From Bog-950 sp964631835 (GTDB lineage: Bacteria > Bacteroidota > Bacteroidia > Chitinophagales > LD1), in NCBI GenBank assembly GCA_964631835.1, contig CAZWAD010000008.1, positions 62,001 to 126,000 on the forward strand: DNA of 64,000 nucleotides, written 5' to 3'. A program made the translations under genes and the position numbers. Positions 7,213 to 16,750 of this stretch are shown one piece after another; positions within the stretch are counted from its first letter, which is position 1; every line of letters begins with the position of its first letter. The notes beneath the pieces were generated by a model. It was not told the origin of the DNA. It did no database searches and worked only from the letters and a program-made list of their open reading frames with translations.

Positions 7213-9798
7213 ATGACATCGTCAGAAATAAGACAAGCATTTTTAGATTTTTTTGAAAGTAAAGGTCATAAAATCGTTCCTTCAGCGCCTATTGTGGTCA
7301 AAAATGACCCTACGTTGATGTTCATCAACAGTGGCATGGCACCTTTTAAAAATATCTTTCTTGGCAATGAACCAATCAAATATCACCGTGTTGCAGATAC
7401 GCAAAAATGCCTGCGCGTTTCGGGCAAGCACAATGATTTGGAAGAAGTGGGTGTTGATACCTATCACCACACCATGTTTGAAATGCTCGGTAACTGGAGT
7501 TTTGGAGATTACTTTAAAAAAGAAGCCATTGAATGGAGTTGGGAACTGCTTACCGAAATCTACAAGTTAGATAAAGACCGGTTGTATGTAACTGTGTTTG
7601 AAGGTGACAGAGCAGACAAACTTCCTTTTGATGAAGAAGCGTTCAACGAATGGAAGAAGTGGCTGCCCGAAGAGCGGATTCTGAAGTTTGGCAGAAAGGA
7701 CAATTTTTGGGAAATGGGCGATACCGGTCCTTGCGGACCTTCTTCCGAGATGCATATTGATTTGAGGAATGATGAAGAGCGAAAGAAAGTTGACGGAAAG
7801 ACTTTAGTGAACGCTTCGCATCCACAGGTAATTGAAATCTGGAATGATGTGTTTATTGAATTTGAGCGCAGAGCCGATGGTTCATTAACTCCGCTTGCTA
7901 AAAAACATGTGGACACCGGAATGGGCTTTGAGCGGTTGACGATGGCAATTCAGGGAAAGCATTCGAGTTACGATACGGATATTTTTCAGCCGCTGATTCA
8001 AACCGTAGCAAAAAGAGCTAATGTGAAATATGGTGAAAACGAGAAAACTGATATTGCTCTTCGTGTAATTGCTGACCATATACGTGCCATTTCATTTACG
8101 ATTGCCGATGGACAACTTCCCTCAAACACTGGTGCGGGATATGTTATCCGCAGAATTTTGCGCAGAGCTGTTCGCTACGGGTATTCCTATCTGAATTTTG
8201 AGCAACCGTTTTTGTGCGAAATGGCACCTATGCTGGCGAATCAATTTATTGATGTGTTTCCGGAATTGAAAGCGCAGGAAAACTTTGTGGTAAATGTGAT
8301 TAAGGAGGAAGAAACTTCTTTTTTAAGAACACTTGCCAACGGAATCAAACGCATTGACGGGTTAAAAAGTATTGATGGCAAAGCAGCTTTCGAGTTATTC
8401 GATACTTACGGCTTTCCTCTTGATTTAACTAAATTAATCGCTACCGAAAAGGGCTGGACAGTTGATGAAGAAGGTTTCAATAAAGAGATGGCTGCTCAAA
8501 AAGACCGCGCCCGTGCTGCCTCTGCCACTGAACAAACCGATTGGGTAAATCTCAATGCAGAAACAAAATCTGATTTTATTGGCTATGATTTTGCTGAAGC
8601 CGATGCTCATGTGGTTAAATACCGGAGCATAAAACAAAAAGACAAAGCACTGTTTCAATTGGTGCTCGATAAAACTCCTTTCTATGCCGAAAGCGGAGGT
8701 CAAGTTGGCGATACGGGTTACCTGGATTTTGGGGGAGAAAAAGTTGACGTGCTCGACACCAAAAAGGAAAATGATTTGATTGTTCATTTTGTAAAAAAAC
8801 TTCCTGCAAAAGTTGATGCGCCCGTTCATGCAAAAATCAATGAACGAAAACGAAATGATACCATTAAAAATCATTCGGCTACTCATTTGCTGCAAGCGGC
8901 ATTAAAGCAAGTTCTTGGCAATCATGTTCAGCAAAAGGGCTCATTGGTAAATGCCGATTACCTGCGCTTTGACTTTGCCCACTTTGCAAAAATGACCGAT
9001 GAAGAAATTTCAAAGGTGGAGCAAATAGTGAATGACAAAATCATGGAGAACATCGCAATTGATGAAAAAAGAAATGTTCCTATTGAGGAAGCGAAGAAAA
9101 TGGGAGCGACCGCTTTGTTCGGAGAAAAATACGGAGAGTTTGTCCGCGTAATCACTTTCGATGAAAAGTTTTCGCGCGAGTTGTGCGGAGGAACTCATGT
9201 AAAATCAACCGGTGAAATCGGATTGTTCAAGATCACCTCAGAGAGTTCAATTGCTGCCGGAGTTAGAAGGATTGAAGCGGTGACGGGAAAGAAGGTAATT
9301 GAGTTAGCTAATTCAGCAATCAGCGAATTAGCGGATGTGCGCGCAGCTTTAAATAATTCAAAAGATATACTGAAAAGTGTTGACTCATTAAAGAGTGAAA
9401 ACGATGAGTTGAAAAAACAATTACAGCAATTTGAAGATAAAACTGTAACTAACCTGAAAAAACAGATTACGACTTCCTTGGAAAATATGGGCTCAGTTAA
9501 GTTCTACGCCAACACGAAGGTTGAAGTGAATTCAGTGGAAGCGTTGCGTAAACTTGGGATTCAGTTAGCCAATGATTTGAAAGAGAATTTTATTCTGTTG
9601 CTTTCATCTGAGATTAATAGTAAACGTCCTGTTCACTTGCGTGTGGCTTCTAATCTCAATATAAATGGCAATCAATTGCTGAAAGAGCTATCACCAAACA
9701 TAAAGGGCGGTGGCCCTTCTGATTTTGTGCAGGCAAGTGCGGAGAGTGAAAAAGATGTAGAAGATTTAATTGTGAAGTTGAGACAAAAGTTTTCGTAA
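7213..9798 (+). CDS. alaS: Alanyl-tRNA synthetase
   Basis: AlaRS charges tRNA-Ala and edits mis-charged Ser or Gly. The 861 residues match the full bacterial length, with the domains in normal order: class II catalytic core (motif 2 around the N-terminal 250 residues, beginning EIRQAFLDFFESKGH), tRNA-recognition domain, editing domain with HSATH near residue 555 and the CGGTH zinc/editing motif at about 658, and a C-Ala coiled-coil region from about 700. No key motif is missing. The ATG at 7213 places the conserved N-terminus correctly. The stop is immediately followed by the gatB ATG with no gap, so the two translation genes form one transcription unit. Confidence 0.97.
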   Translation: MTSSEIRQAFLDFFESKGHKIVPSAPIVVKNDPTLMFINSGMAPFKNIFLGNEPIKYHRVADTQKCLRVSGKHNDLEEVGVDTYHHTMFEMLGNWSFGDYFKKEAIEWSWELLTEIYKLDKDRLYVTVFEGDRADKLPFDEEAFNEWKKWLPEERILKFGRKDNFWEMGDTGPCGPSSEMHIDLRNDEERKKVDGKTLVNASHPQVIEIWNDVFIEFERRADGSLTPLAKKHVDTGMGFERLTMAIQGKHSSYDTDIFQPLIQTVAKRANVKYGENEKTDIALRVIADHIRAISFTIADGQLPSNTGAGYVIRRILRRAVRYGYSYLNFEQPFLCEMAPMLANQFIDVFPELKAQENFVVNVIKEEETSFLRTLANGIKRIDGLKSIDGKAAFELFDTYGFPLDLTKLIATEKGWTVDEEGFNKEMAAQKDRARAASATEQTDWVNLNAETKSDFIGYDFAEADAHVVKYRSIKQKDKALFQLVLDKTPFYAESGGQVGDTGYLDFGGEKVDVLDTKKENDLIVHFVKKLPAKVDAPVHAKINERKRNDTIKNHSATHLLQAALKQVLGNHVQQKGSLVNADYLRFDFAHFAKMTDEEISKVEQIVNDKIMENIAIDEKRNVPIEEAKKMGATALFGEKYGEFVRVITFDEKFSRELCGGTHVKSTGEIGLFKITSESSIAAGVRRIEAVTGKKVIELANSAISELADVRAALNNSKDILKSVDSLKSENDELKKQLQQFEDKTVTNLKKQITTSLENMGSVKFYANTKVEVNSVEALRKLGIQLANDLKENFILLLSSEINSKRPVHLRVASNLNINGNQLLKELSPNIKGGGPSDFVQASAESEKDVEDLIVKLRQKFS

Positions 9799-11346
9799 AT
9801 GTCGGACGATAAATACTCAAAATATGAAGTGGTTGTTGGTTTGGAAGTTCATGCCCAGCTTTCAACACAAAGCAAAATGTTTTGCGGTGATTCGGCTGAG
9901 TTTGGCGGCTCTCCTAATACTCATGTAAGTGTTCTTTCGCTCGGTCATCCGGGAACTTTACCAATGGTGAATGAAACAGCCATTGAGTATGCTGTCAAAA
10001 TCGGTTTAGCTACTCATTGCGATATTCGCTACGAAAATCAGTTTGCGCGTAAAAACTATTTCTATGCTGATTTGCCAAAAGGGTATCAAATCACACAGGA
10101 TAAAACTCCCATTTGCACCGGAGGATTTATTGAGATTGAAGTAAGCGGAGAAAAGAAAAAAATCCGCCTCACGCGTATTCACATGGAAGAAGATGCGGGA
10201 AAATCCATCCATGACATTGACCCGTATTTCTCCCTGGTAGATTTGAACCGTGCTGGAGTTCCACTGATTGAAATTGTTTCTGAACCGGATATCAGGAGTG
10301 GAGATGAAGCGATGACGTATCTTAACGAAATTCAAAAGCTTGTTCGCTATCTCGGAATTTGTGACGGGAATATGGAAGAGGGCTCTATGCGCTGTGACGC
10401 GAATATTTCTGTGCGTTTAAGAGGAACAACTGATTTAAACCCTCGTAGCGAGGTAAAGAACATGAACTCCATGCGGAATGTAAAGCGAGCTATTGAATTT
10501 GAATTTATCCGGCAGGTAGACGCGCATGAAGCGGGCGAAAAATTGAGCCAGGAAACCCGGGGCTTTGATGCAGTTAAAGGAATTACCCTTTCTCAGCGGA
10601 GTAAAGAGCATGCGCACGACTACCGTTATTTCCCCGAGCCTGATTTACCACCGGTCTATGTTACCGAAGAGTACATCGAAAGAGTAAAAGCTCACATGCC
10701 TAAGTTACCCAATGAACTGAAGAGAGAGTATATCGAGGTTTATGGTTTGCCTGAGTATGATGCGCGGATTATTACGGAAGACAAAGAATTGGCCATGTAC
10801 TTTGAAGAGATTGTTTATTATTTGGAAAATGCATTTGATCACATTTCTTCAGGTTTATTAAGTTATTTAACTTCTAAATTGATAGTAAATGATTTTAAAA
10901 ACTTAGTACGGTCAAAAAAATCTTACAAAGCTGCTTCAAACTGGGTACTGGGTCCAATTAAATCTGCTCTAAATGAAAGAGGGCTAAAAATTGAAGATTT
11001 CGAGGTGCGCCCAAACACTATTGCACAACTGATTTGCGAAGTATTAGTTGGAAGAGTAAGCAACACAGCGGCAACTAGTTCAATACTTCCTAAACTGATA
11101 GAATCTCCAGATAGTGATATCGATAGTATTGTTGCGGCTAAAAACATACTTCAACTTAGTGATGAGCAAGTATTAAGTTTATATGCTGATCAGGTAATTG
11201 CTAAATATCCCGAAAAAGTTTCGGAATATCGCGCGGGTAAGAAAGGTTTGCTTGGTTTATTCGTTGGAGAAGTAATGAAACTTTCAAAAGGCAAAGCCGA
11301 CCCGAAGCTGACAAACAAATTAATATTAGAAAAACTTGAAGCTTAA
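9799..11346 (+). CDS. gatB: Asp-tRNA(Asn)/Glu-tRNA(Gln) amidotransferase subunit B
   Basis: GatB is the kinase/transamidation subunit of GatCAB, which converts Glu-tRNA(Gln) to Gln-tRNA(Gln) or Asp-tRNA(Asn) to Asn-tRNA(Asn). The 515 residues cover the whole family length: the cradle domain opening with YEVVVGLEVHAQLSTQSKMF, the kinase-core segments EDAGKS, EGSMRCDANISVR and PEPDLPP, and the helical plus YqeY tail domain (about 330-515). The ATG abuts the alaS stop. gatA and gatC are not in this window. Family call is secure; the exact tRNA specificity depends on which synthetases the genome has. Confidence 0.97.
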   Translation: MSDDKYSKYEVVVGLEVHAQLSTQSKMFCGDSAEFGGSPNTHVSVLSLGHPGTLPMVNETAIEYAVKIGLATHCDIRYENQFARKNYFYADLPKGYQITQDKTPICTGGFIEIEVSGEKKKIRLTRIHMEEDAGKSIHDIDPYFSLVDLNRAGVPLIEIVSEPDIRSGDEAMTYLNEIQKLVRYLGICDGNMEEGSMRCDANISVRLRGTTDLNPRSEVKNMNSMRNVKRAIEFEFIRQVDAHEAGEKLSQETRGFDAVKGITLSQRSKEHAHDYRYFPEPDLPPVYVTEEYIERVKAHMPKLPNELKREYIEVYGLPEYDARIITEDKELAMYFEEIVYYLENAFDHISSGLLSYLTSKLIVNDFKNLVRSKKSYKAASNWVLGPIKSALNERGLKIEDFEVRPNTIAQLICEVLVGRVSNTAATSSILPKLIESPDSDIDSIVAAKNILQLSDEQVLSLYADQVIAKYPEKVSEYRAGKKGLLGLFVGEVMKLSKGKADPKLTNKLILEKLEA

Positions 11347-11361
11347 ATAAAACCAAATCAA

Positions 11362-12507
11362 ATGCGCAAAATTATCAGTGTTATCCTGTTTCTTATTTTC
11401 TTTTCTTCCTGCAATATGGCTGGGGGCAGCGATAAATACTCCATACAGGGAACGGTAAAAAATCACCCCGCAAAATCCATTCTTCTTGAACAACTCGGCT
11501 TGCAGAAGATTACAGTCATTGATTCTGCACAGATTGACGAAAAGGGAAATTTTAAAATGCAGGGTGTTTCAGAAAAAGGATTTTACCGGTTGAAATTAGA
11601 CGACCGGGCGTTCTTTCTTTTTCTTCTGGAGGCCAAAGAATATAAAGCTGAAGTGGATATGTCGCTGCAGGAGCCTTTTACAATTTCGGGCTCTGCCGAA
11701 AACGATGAATTTCAGAGAGCTATTAAGCAAATCAACAACTTACAGCGCGATTTACAAGGATGGAATATGGCCTATCAAATGTATGCTCAAAAGGGCGGAG
11801 CTCCAGATACCGTTGCCATGATTCAGCAGCAACTTCAGCTCACTTCCATGAAAATGCAGTCGCTGGTTTTAGACAGTGCAAAAACAGCCAAGAGTCCTTT
11901 GGTGGCCATGTTTTATATTACCAACTCGCCCATAGACAAATTCCCGAAAGAAAATCTTGCTGTTATTCAGCGTCTGGAAAAAGAAATTCCGAATTCCTCA
12001 TACACAAAACAATTCCGCGAAATTTATACTAACTACGAAAAACAACTAAATCAACAAAATGAAATGCAACAGGCAGCGGCTTCTGTCGGTATCGGGCAGC
12101 CCGCACCTGAAATTGATTTAAAAACACCCGAAGGGAAAAATATTAAACTTTCTTCCCTTAAAGGAAAGGTAGTGTTGCTTGATTTTTGGGCTTCGTGGTG
12201 CGGACCTTGCCGAATGGAAATGCCAAATGTAGTTGCAGCTTATAAAAAATATAAGGACAGGGGATTTGAAATTTACAGCGTATCGCTCGACCGCGATGGC
12301 AATGCATGGCGGAACGCAATCAATGGTTTAGGAATGACATGGGAAAGCAATGTGAGCGATTTAAAATTCTGGCAAAGTGACGCAGCAGTTCGTTATGGTA
12401 TAAACAGCATTCCCGCAGCTTATCTTTTAGACAGAAACGGAGTAATTGTGGCAACTAACCTCAGAGGTCCGGCATTGGAACAAAAAATCGGGGAGTTGAT
12501 TCAATAA
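11362..12507 (+). CDS. TlpA-like thioredoxin-fold lipoprotein (DUF4369 + AhpC/TSA)
   Basis: A 381-residue periplasmic thiol-disulfide protein typical of Bacteroidota. It has a lipoprotein signal with lipobox (FLIFFSSCNM), an N-terminal DUF4369 beta domain (about 25-120), a helical linker, and a C-terminal TlpA/AhpC-TSA thioredoxin fold (about 240-381). The redox motif WASWCGPC is present with cysteines at about 280 and 283, and the cis-proline segment SIPAAYLLD follows. It is probably a disulfide reductase facing the periplasm; the substrate is not evident. It lies 15 bp after gatB and could be read through from that operon. Confidence 0.85.
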   Translation: MRKIISVILFLIFFSSCNMAGGSDKYSIQGTVKNHPAKSILLEQLGLQKITVIDSAQIDEKGNFKMQGVSEKGFYRLKLDDRAFFLFLLEAKEYKAEVDMSLQEPFTISGSAENDEFQRAIKQINNLQRDLQGWNMAYQMYAQKGGAPDTVAMIQQQLQLTSMKMQSLVLDSAKTAKSPLVAMFYITNSPIDKFPKENLAVIQRLEKEIPNSSYTKQFREIYTNYEKQLNQQNEMQQAAASVGIGQPAPEIDLKTPEGKNIKLSSLKGKVVLLDFWASWCGPCRMEMPNVVAAYKKYKDRGFEIYSVSLDRDGNAWRNAINGLGMTWESNVSDLKFWQSDAAVRYGINSIPAAYLLDRNGVIVATNLRGPALEQKIGELIQ

Positions 12508-12572
12508 GTTTCTGGTTTCGGTTTAAAAAAGTTTGTTTCGTTGATGTAAATGAAACCTGAAACTGATTTTAC

Positions 12573-13277
12573 ATGAACAAAATCTATAGAAACGCTGTTT
12601 CGCTTTTTGTTCTGTTTTTTTTTCTTCCCCTCTTTATCTTTTCACAGGAAACAGAAGCTGATTCCCTGGACTTTGAAGGATTTGAAGAGAGAAAACTTCC
12701 ATTCAAGGAAAATGTAATCAAGTCGAATATCATTCCCGTTATTGCCGGGCAAATTCCTTTTTGTGGCGAATTGCGGTTTACTTACGAAAGAATGCTTTCA
12801 CATAACCAGTCAGTAACTTTAGGGTTGTCATATAATTATCCGAGTTTGCTCCTTTTTGTTTTACCCGCAATATTTAATCCTACCAACAGCATTTTGTCTG
12901 AGGTTAGTATGCGAGGTGGGCGTGTGACTTTCGGATACCGGTTTTATCCTCTTAAAAGAAAAGAAGCTCCTGAAGGTTTTTTTGCAGGAGTATATGGCTC
13001 TTACAATTTTGTAAAGCTCAAACTGAGGAACGGTAACGGCTCTTATAGTGTTTTAAATTATGCCAACGGAAGCGCTATTGCCGGGTATCAGTTTCTTTTA
13101 TCTCAAAAAGGGGTATTTCTTGAATTATTCGGGGGGGTCGGCTATAGAAAGAATTTTATTATAGACTATGATGCTCATTACAGAACAACTACGAGACGCG
13201 ATTACGTTATTTTTGAAAACAACCCATTCAAAAACGTCAAGGTAATCCTTCAAATCAATATCGGTTATGGGTTTTAG
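12573..13277 (+). CDS. Small outer-membrane beta-barrel protein, function unknown
   Basis: A 234-residue protein with a clear signal peptide (LFVLFFFLPLFIFSQ) followed by amphipathic strands (ELRFTYERML, SVTLGLSYNYP, GRVTFGYRFYP, FFAGVYGSYNF) and an aromatic C-terminal strand (ILQINIGYGF), the pattern of an eight-stranded barrel. It resembles DUF3575-type proteins of Bacteroidota, but I cannot confirm that. The 65 bp between it and the upstream thioredoxin-fold gene holds a weak GTTTC/GAAAC hairpin. The following gap of about 240 bp holds the SusC promoter region. The barrel call is good; the role is unknown. Confidence 0.6.
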   Translation: MNKIYRNAVSLFVLFFFLPLFIFSQETEADSLDFEGFEERKLPFKENVIKSNIIPVIAGQIPFCGELRFTYERMLSHNQSVTLGLSYNYPSLLLFVLPAIFNPTNSILSEVSMRGGRVTFGYRFYPLKRKEAPEGFFAGVYGSYNFVKLKLRNGNGSYSVLNYANGSAIAGYQFLLSQKGVFLELFGGVGYRKNFIIDYDAHYRTTTRRDYVIFENNPFKNVKVILQINIGYGF

Positions 13278-13515
13278 TTTAAGCAATCAAAAAACCGAGT
13301 TCTTGGGAATTCGTTAGAAACTCACCCAAAAATTTAAAGATTTACAAGAGAAACTTTGTAAGTGTGTGCATATCGGAAACCCTTACCATCCCTTTAAGTT
13401 GGTGGAAACTGATATATAGTTTTGCACATTAATTTGTTAAGGACTTGTTAAATTGTAAAAGTATTTTATAACTTGCCTTTGCGATAACCTATTTCTTAAC
13501 CAAAATCTAAACATT

Positions 13516-16500
13516 ATGAAGAAAAAACTACTCGCAGTTTTCTTAGGCTTGTTTGCGCTTGCAGCTTTTGCTCAAGACAGGCAGGTTGAAGGAACCATTA
13601 CCGATGCTACGGATAATTTACCTCTCATCGGAGCAAATGTTTTTGTCAAGGGCACTAAAATCGGAACATCTACCGATGCTAACGGCCGATTCGTTCTTGG
13701 TGTACCTGCTGACGCTAAAACACTTACCATTACTTATATCGGGAAAAAGGCGATGGATGTAGCCATTCCTGAAAGCGGAACAATTTCTGTTGCGCTCGAA
13801 GATGATGTGATTCAAACAAGCCAGGTGGTCGTTACTGCTTTAGGTGTTAAACGGGAGCAAAAATCGCTAGGCTATGCAACGCAGGTAGTTTCGGGCGATA
13901 ATGTCAGTACGGCTAAGGAAGCCAATCTTGTGAATCAGTTACAGGGTAAGGTTGCAGGTGTACAAATCACCGGCTCTAGCAACCTTGGCGGTTCTTCACG
14001 AATTTTGATACGGGGTGCACGCTCCATTGATGCTAATAACCAACCTTTGTTCGTAGTAGATGGTGTTCCTATCGACAACTCTAACTTTACTACGGTTGAA
14101 CAAGCCAGAGGGGCATTAGGTTATGATTATGGTAATGCCATCCAGGATATTAATACGGACGATATTGAATCGGTGAACGTGTTGAAAGGTCCCGCTGCCA
14201 CTGCACTATATGGAAACAGGGGCTTAAATGGAGTAATAGTAATTACAACCAAAAAAGGGACTAAAAAAGTTGGCAAAGGGAAATCGCCTATAGGAGTTAC
14301 AATTACTCAGAACATTCTCTTCGACCAGGTTGCTATCCTTCCTGATTATCAAGATCAATACGGAGGCGGAACATTAGATACTTTCAGAAACAGTAATTTA
14401 TTTCCTGGTTTGAAACGAGCTCAATATAGTTACGATGGAAGTTGGGGCCCTAAAATGGATGGAACACCTGTATTGCAGTACTATGCTTTTTACGAGCATG
14501 ATTCTGCGCGATACGGAGTACCTACACCTTGGGAAGCGCATCCGGATAATGTGAAATCTTTCTTCAGAACCGGTGTGCTTTCAAATACCAATATTTCACT
14601 TGATGGCGCTAACGATAACGGAAACTTCAGGTTGTCTTTTTCTAATCTTCACCAAAAGGGAGTGTTTGAAAACTCGCATATCAATCGCTCAACGGTGAGT
14701 TTTAACGGAGGATATAACTTTGGTAAGCATATATTCAGCAACATCAGTTTGAGCTATGTAAAATCCGTAGGTAAGGGACGCGCTCAGACAGGTTACGAAA
14801 ACCACATGAGTAATTTCAATCAATGGTTCCAACGCCAATTAGATATGGAAGAACTTAGAAATTACAAAAACCCGGACGGGACTCAGCGCTCATGGAACCG
14901 CTTAAGTGAATCTGTAGCTGACCCTTTGTATTGGGACAATCCTTTCTGGACGGTTTACGAGAATTACGAAACCGACCAGCGCGATAGGATATTCGGAAAT
15001 GTTGCGCTTGGTGCAAAGATTACTGACTGGCTCACAGCAAAAGGCACTGTGATGACTGACTTTTATCAGGACGGAAGGCAGGAGCGCATAGCAGTTGGCA
15101 GCGTAAAAACTTCAAAATATTTTGAAGAAAATATTACTTACAATGAAATGAACTACGAGTTAATGCTCAATGCCCGCAAAGTATTTAAAGAAAAATATGA
15201 CTTGTCAGGTTTCATTGGATTAAACAGAAGAGATACCCGGAGAAAATGGACAACAGCTTCAACGCAAGGAGGACTTAATGTTCCGGGGCTTTACACACTT
15301 ACTAACTCCATTGACCCGGTAGTTTTAAATTCTGATATCCTCAGACCCATTAACCGTAGGGTGATTAATTCAGTATTTTTTGATGTAGCCTTTGGCTATG
15401 CAGGTATGGTTTTTATTGACTTTACCGGAAGGAATGACTGGTCTTCTACTCTTCCTTCTGCTAACAATTCCTATTTCTACCCTTCGGTTTCGGCTAGTTT
15501 TGTTTACTCAGAACTTTTCAAATCCAGCTGGTTCAGTTACGGAAAAGTAAGGGGAGGCTGGGCTAAGACAGGTAACGATACCGACCCTTACAGGCTGGAC
15601 ACAAGACCTGTTAACGGACAAAGTTTTGGCTCCAATGCAATTTTTGTTCAACCCTCCACAGTTAATAATCCCGACCTAAAACCTGAAAGTGTTTTCTCAT
15701 GGGAAATCGGAACTGAAATGGCTCTTTGGGTAGACAGGATTCGCTGGGATTTGACTTATTATAACTCTATTACCAAAGACAATATTTTCCCGGTTCAGCA
15801 AACAGGAGCTACGGGATATTCATTCAGAATTGCAAATGCGGGTGTTGTTACTAACAGTGGTATTGAGTTTGCAGGAACCTTTAAACCCGTGAAACTGAAA
15901 AACGGATTTGAATGGTCTATTGGTTTCAATATTGCAAAAAACTGGAACAAAGTAAAAGAGTTGTATAAAGACGATGCCGGAAATGAAGTAGAAAGCTACC
16001 GCCTTGTTACGGCTCCGTTTGCTGTTTCATTGGAAAACCGGGTTGGTGAATCGTTTGGACAAATAATCGGCACCGATTTCCAGAGAGATGCTGCCGGAAA
16101 CAAATTGGTTGACCCTGATGGCTTCTACATCCCTACCGATGAAGTAAAACCCTTAGGTTCTGTTCTGGCTGACTTCACCGGTGGTGTGTCAACAACACTT
16201 TCCTGGAAGGGGTTATCAGCATATTTCCTTTTCGACTTCCAGAAAGGGGGAAGTTTCTTCTCGCTGACTAACACCTGGGGCAAATATTCCGGCATCTTTG
16301 AAGAAACTGCAGAAAACGGAATTCGCGAAAACGGCATAGTAGTAGAAGGAATGGCTGCTACTCAAGACCCTGATGGTAATTGGGTAAGTACAGGTCAGCC
16401 GAATACGGTAAGCATTGCTGCTGTTGACCACTTCTTTGTCAATCAGGGATATGTTATTGCCGCGGCCGATGTGTATGATGCATCTTTTGTAAAATTTCGC

Positions 16501-16722
16501 GAATTCCGGTTGTTATATGATATGCCTGCAAAATGGTTTGCGAAAACTCCTATCCGTGGTATTACTATAGGTGTTACCGGGCGTAATCTTGCTATACTCA
16601 AAAAAAACGTGCCGCATATTGACCCCGAAACAGCTGTAAACTCCGGAAATATTCAAGGGCTTGAAGGCGCACAGAACCCCAGCAACCGATCTATCGGATT
16701 TAATTTTTCAATCAAGTTCTAA
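13516..16722 (+). CDS. SusC/RagA-family TonB-dependent outer-membrane transporter
   Basis: A 1068-residue TonB-dependent transporter of the SusC type: signal peptide (ending FALAAFAQ), carboxypeptidase-like regulatory domain (about 25-100, VEGTITDATDNLPLIGANVF), plug domain (about 110-240, with RILIRGARSIDANNQPLFVV and the SusC-typical DDIESVNVLKGPAATALYG), and a long barrel ending FNFSIKF. In SusCD pairs the barrel and its lipoprotein lid import oligosaccharides, peptides or other large ligands. The SusD partner begins 28 bp downstream and a strong terminator closes the unit. No hydrolase, sugar regulator or anti-sigma factor lies nearby, so the substrate cannot be guessed from context. Confidence 0.93.
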   Translation: MKKKLLAVFLGLFALAAFAQDRQVEGTITDATDNLPLIGANVFVKGTKIGTSTDANGRFVLGVPADAKTLTITYIGKKAMDVAIPESGTISVALEDDVIQTSQVVVTALGVKREQKSLGYATQVVSGDNVSTAKEANLVNQLQGKVAGVQITGSSNLGGSSRILIRGARSIDANNQPLFVVDGVPIDNSNFTTVEQARGALGYDYGNAIQDINTDDIESVNVLKGPAATALYGNRGLNGVIVITTKKGTKKVGKGKSPIGVTITQNILFDQVAILPDYQDQYGGGTLDTFRNSNLFPGLKRAQYSYDGSWGPKMDGTPVLQYYAFYEHDSARYGVPTPWEAHPDNVKSFFRTGVLSNTNISLDGANDNGNFRLSFSNLHQKGVFENSHINRSTVSFNGGYNFGKHIFSNISLSYVKSVGKGRAQTGYENHMSNFNQWFQRQLDMEELRNYKNPDGTQRSWNRLSESVADPLYWDNPFWTVYENYETDQRDRIFGNVALGAKITDWLTAKGTVMTDFYQDGRQERIAVGSVKTSKYFEENITYNEMNYELMLNARKVFKEKYDLSGFIGLNRRDTRRKWTTASTQGGLNVPGLYTLTNSIDPVVLNSDILRPINRRVINSVFFDVAFGYAGMVFIDFTGRNDWSSTLPSANNSYFYPSVSASFVYSELFKSSWFSYGKVRGGWAKTGNDTDPYRLDTRPVNGQSFGSNAIFVQPSTVNNPDLKPESVFSWEIGTEMALWVDRIRWDLTYYNSITKDNIFPVQQTGATGYSFRIANAGVVTNSGIEFAGTFKPVKLKNGFEWSIGFNIAKNWNKVKELYKDDAGNEVESYRLVTAPFAVSLENRVGESFGQIIGTDFQRDAAGNKLVDPDGFYIPTDEVKPLGSVLADFTGGVSTTLSWKGLSAYFLFDFQKGGSFFSLTNTWGKYSGIFEETAENGIRENGIVVEGMAATQDPDGNWVSTGQPNTVSIAAVDHFFVNQGYVIAAADVYDASFVKFREFRLLYDMPAKWFAKTPIRGITIGVTGRNLAILKKNVPHIDPETAVNSGNIQGLEGAQNPSNRSIGFNFSIKF

Positions 16723-16750
16723 ACATTGTTAACCAATAAAAAATAAGAAC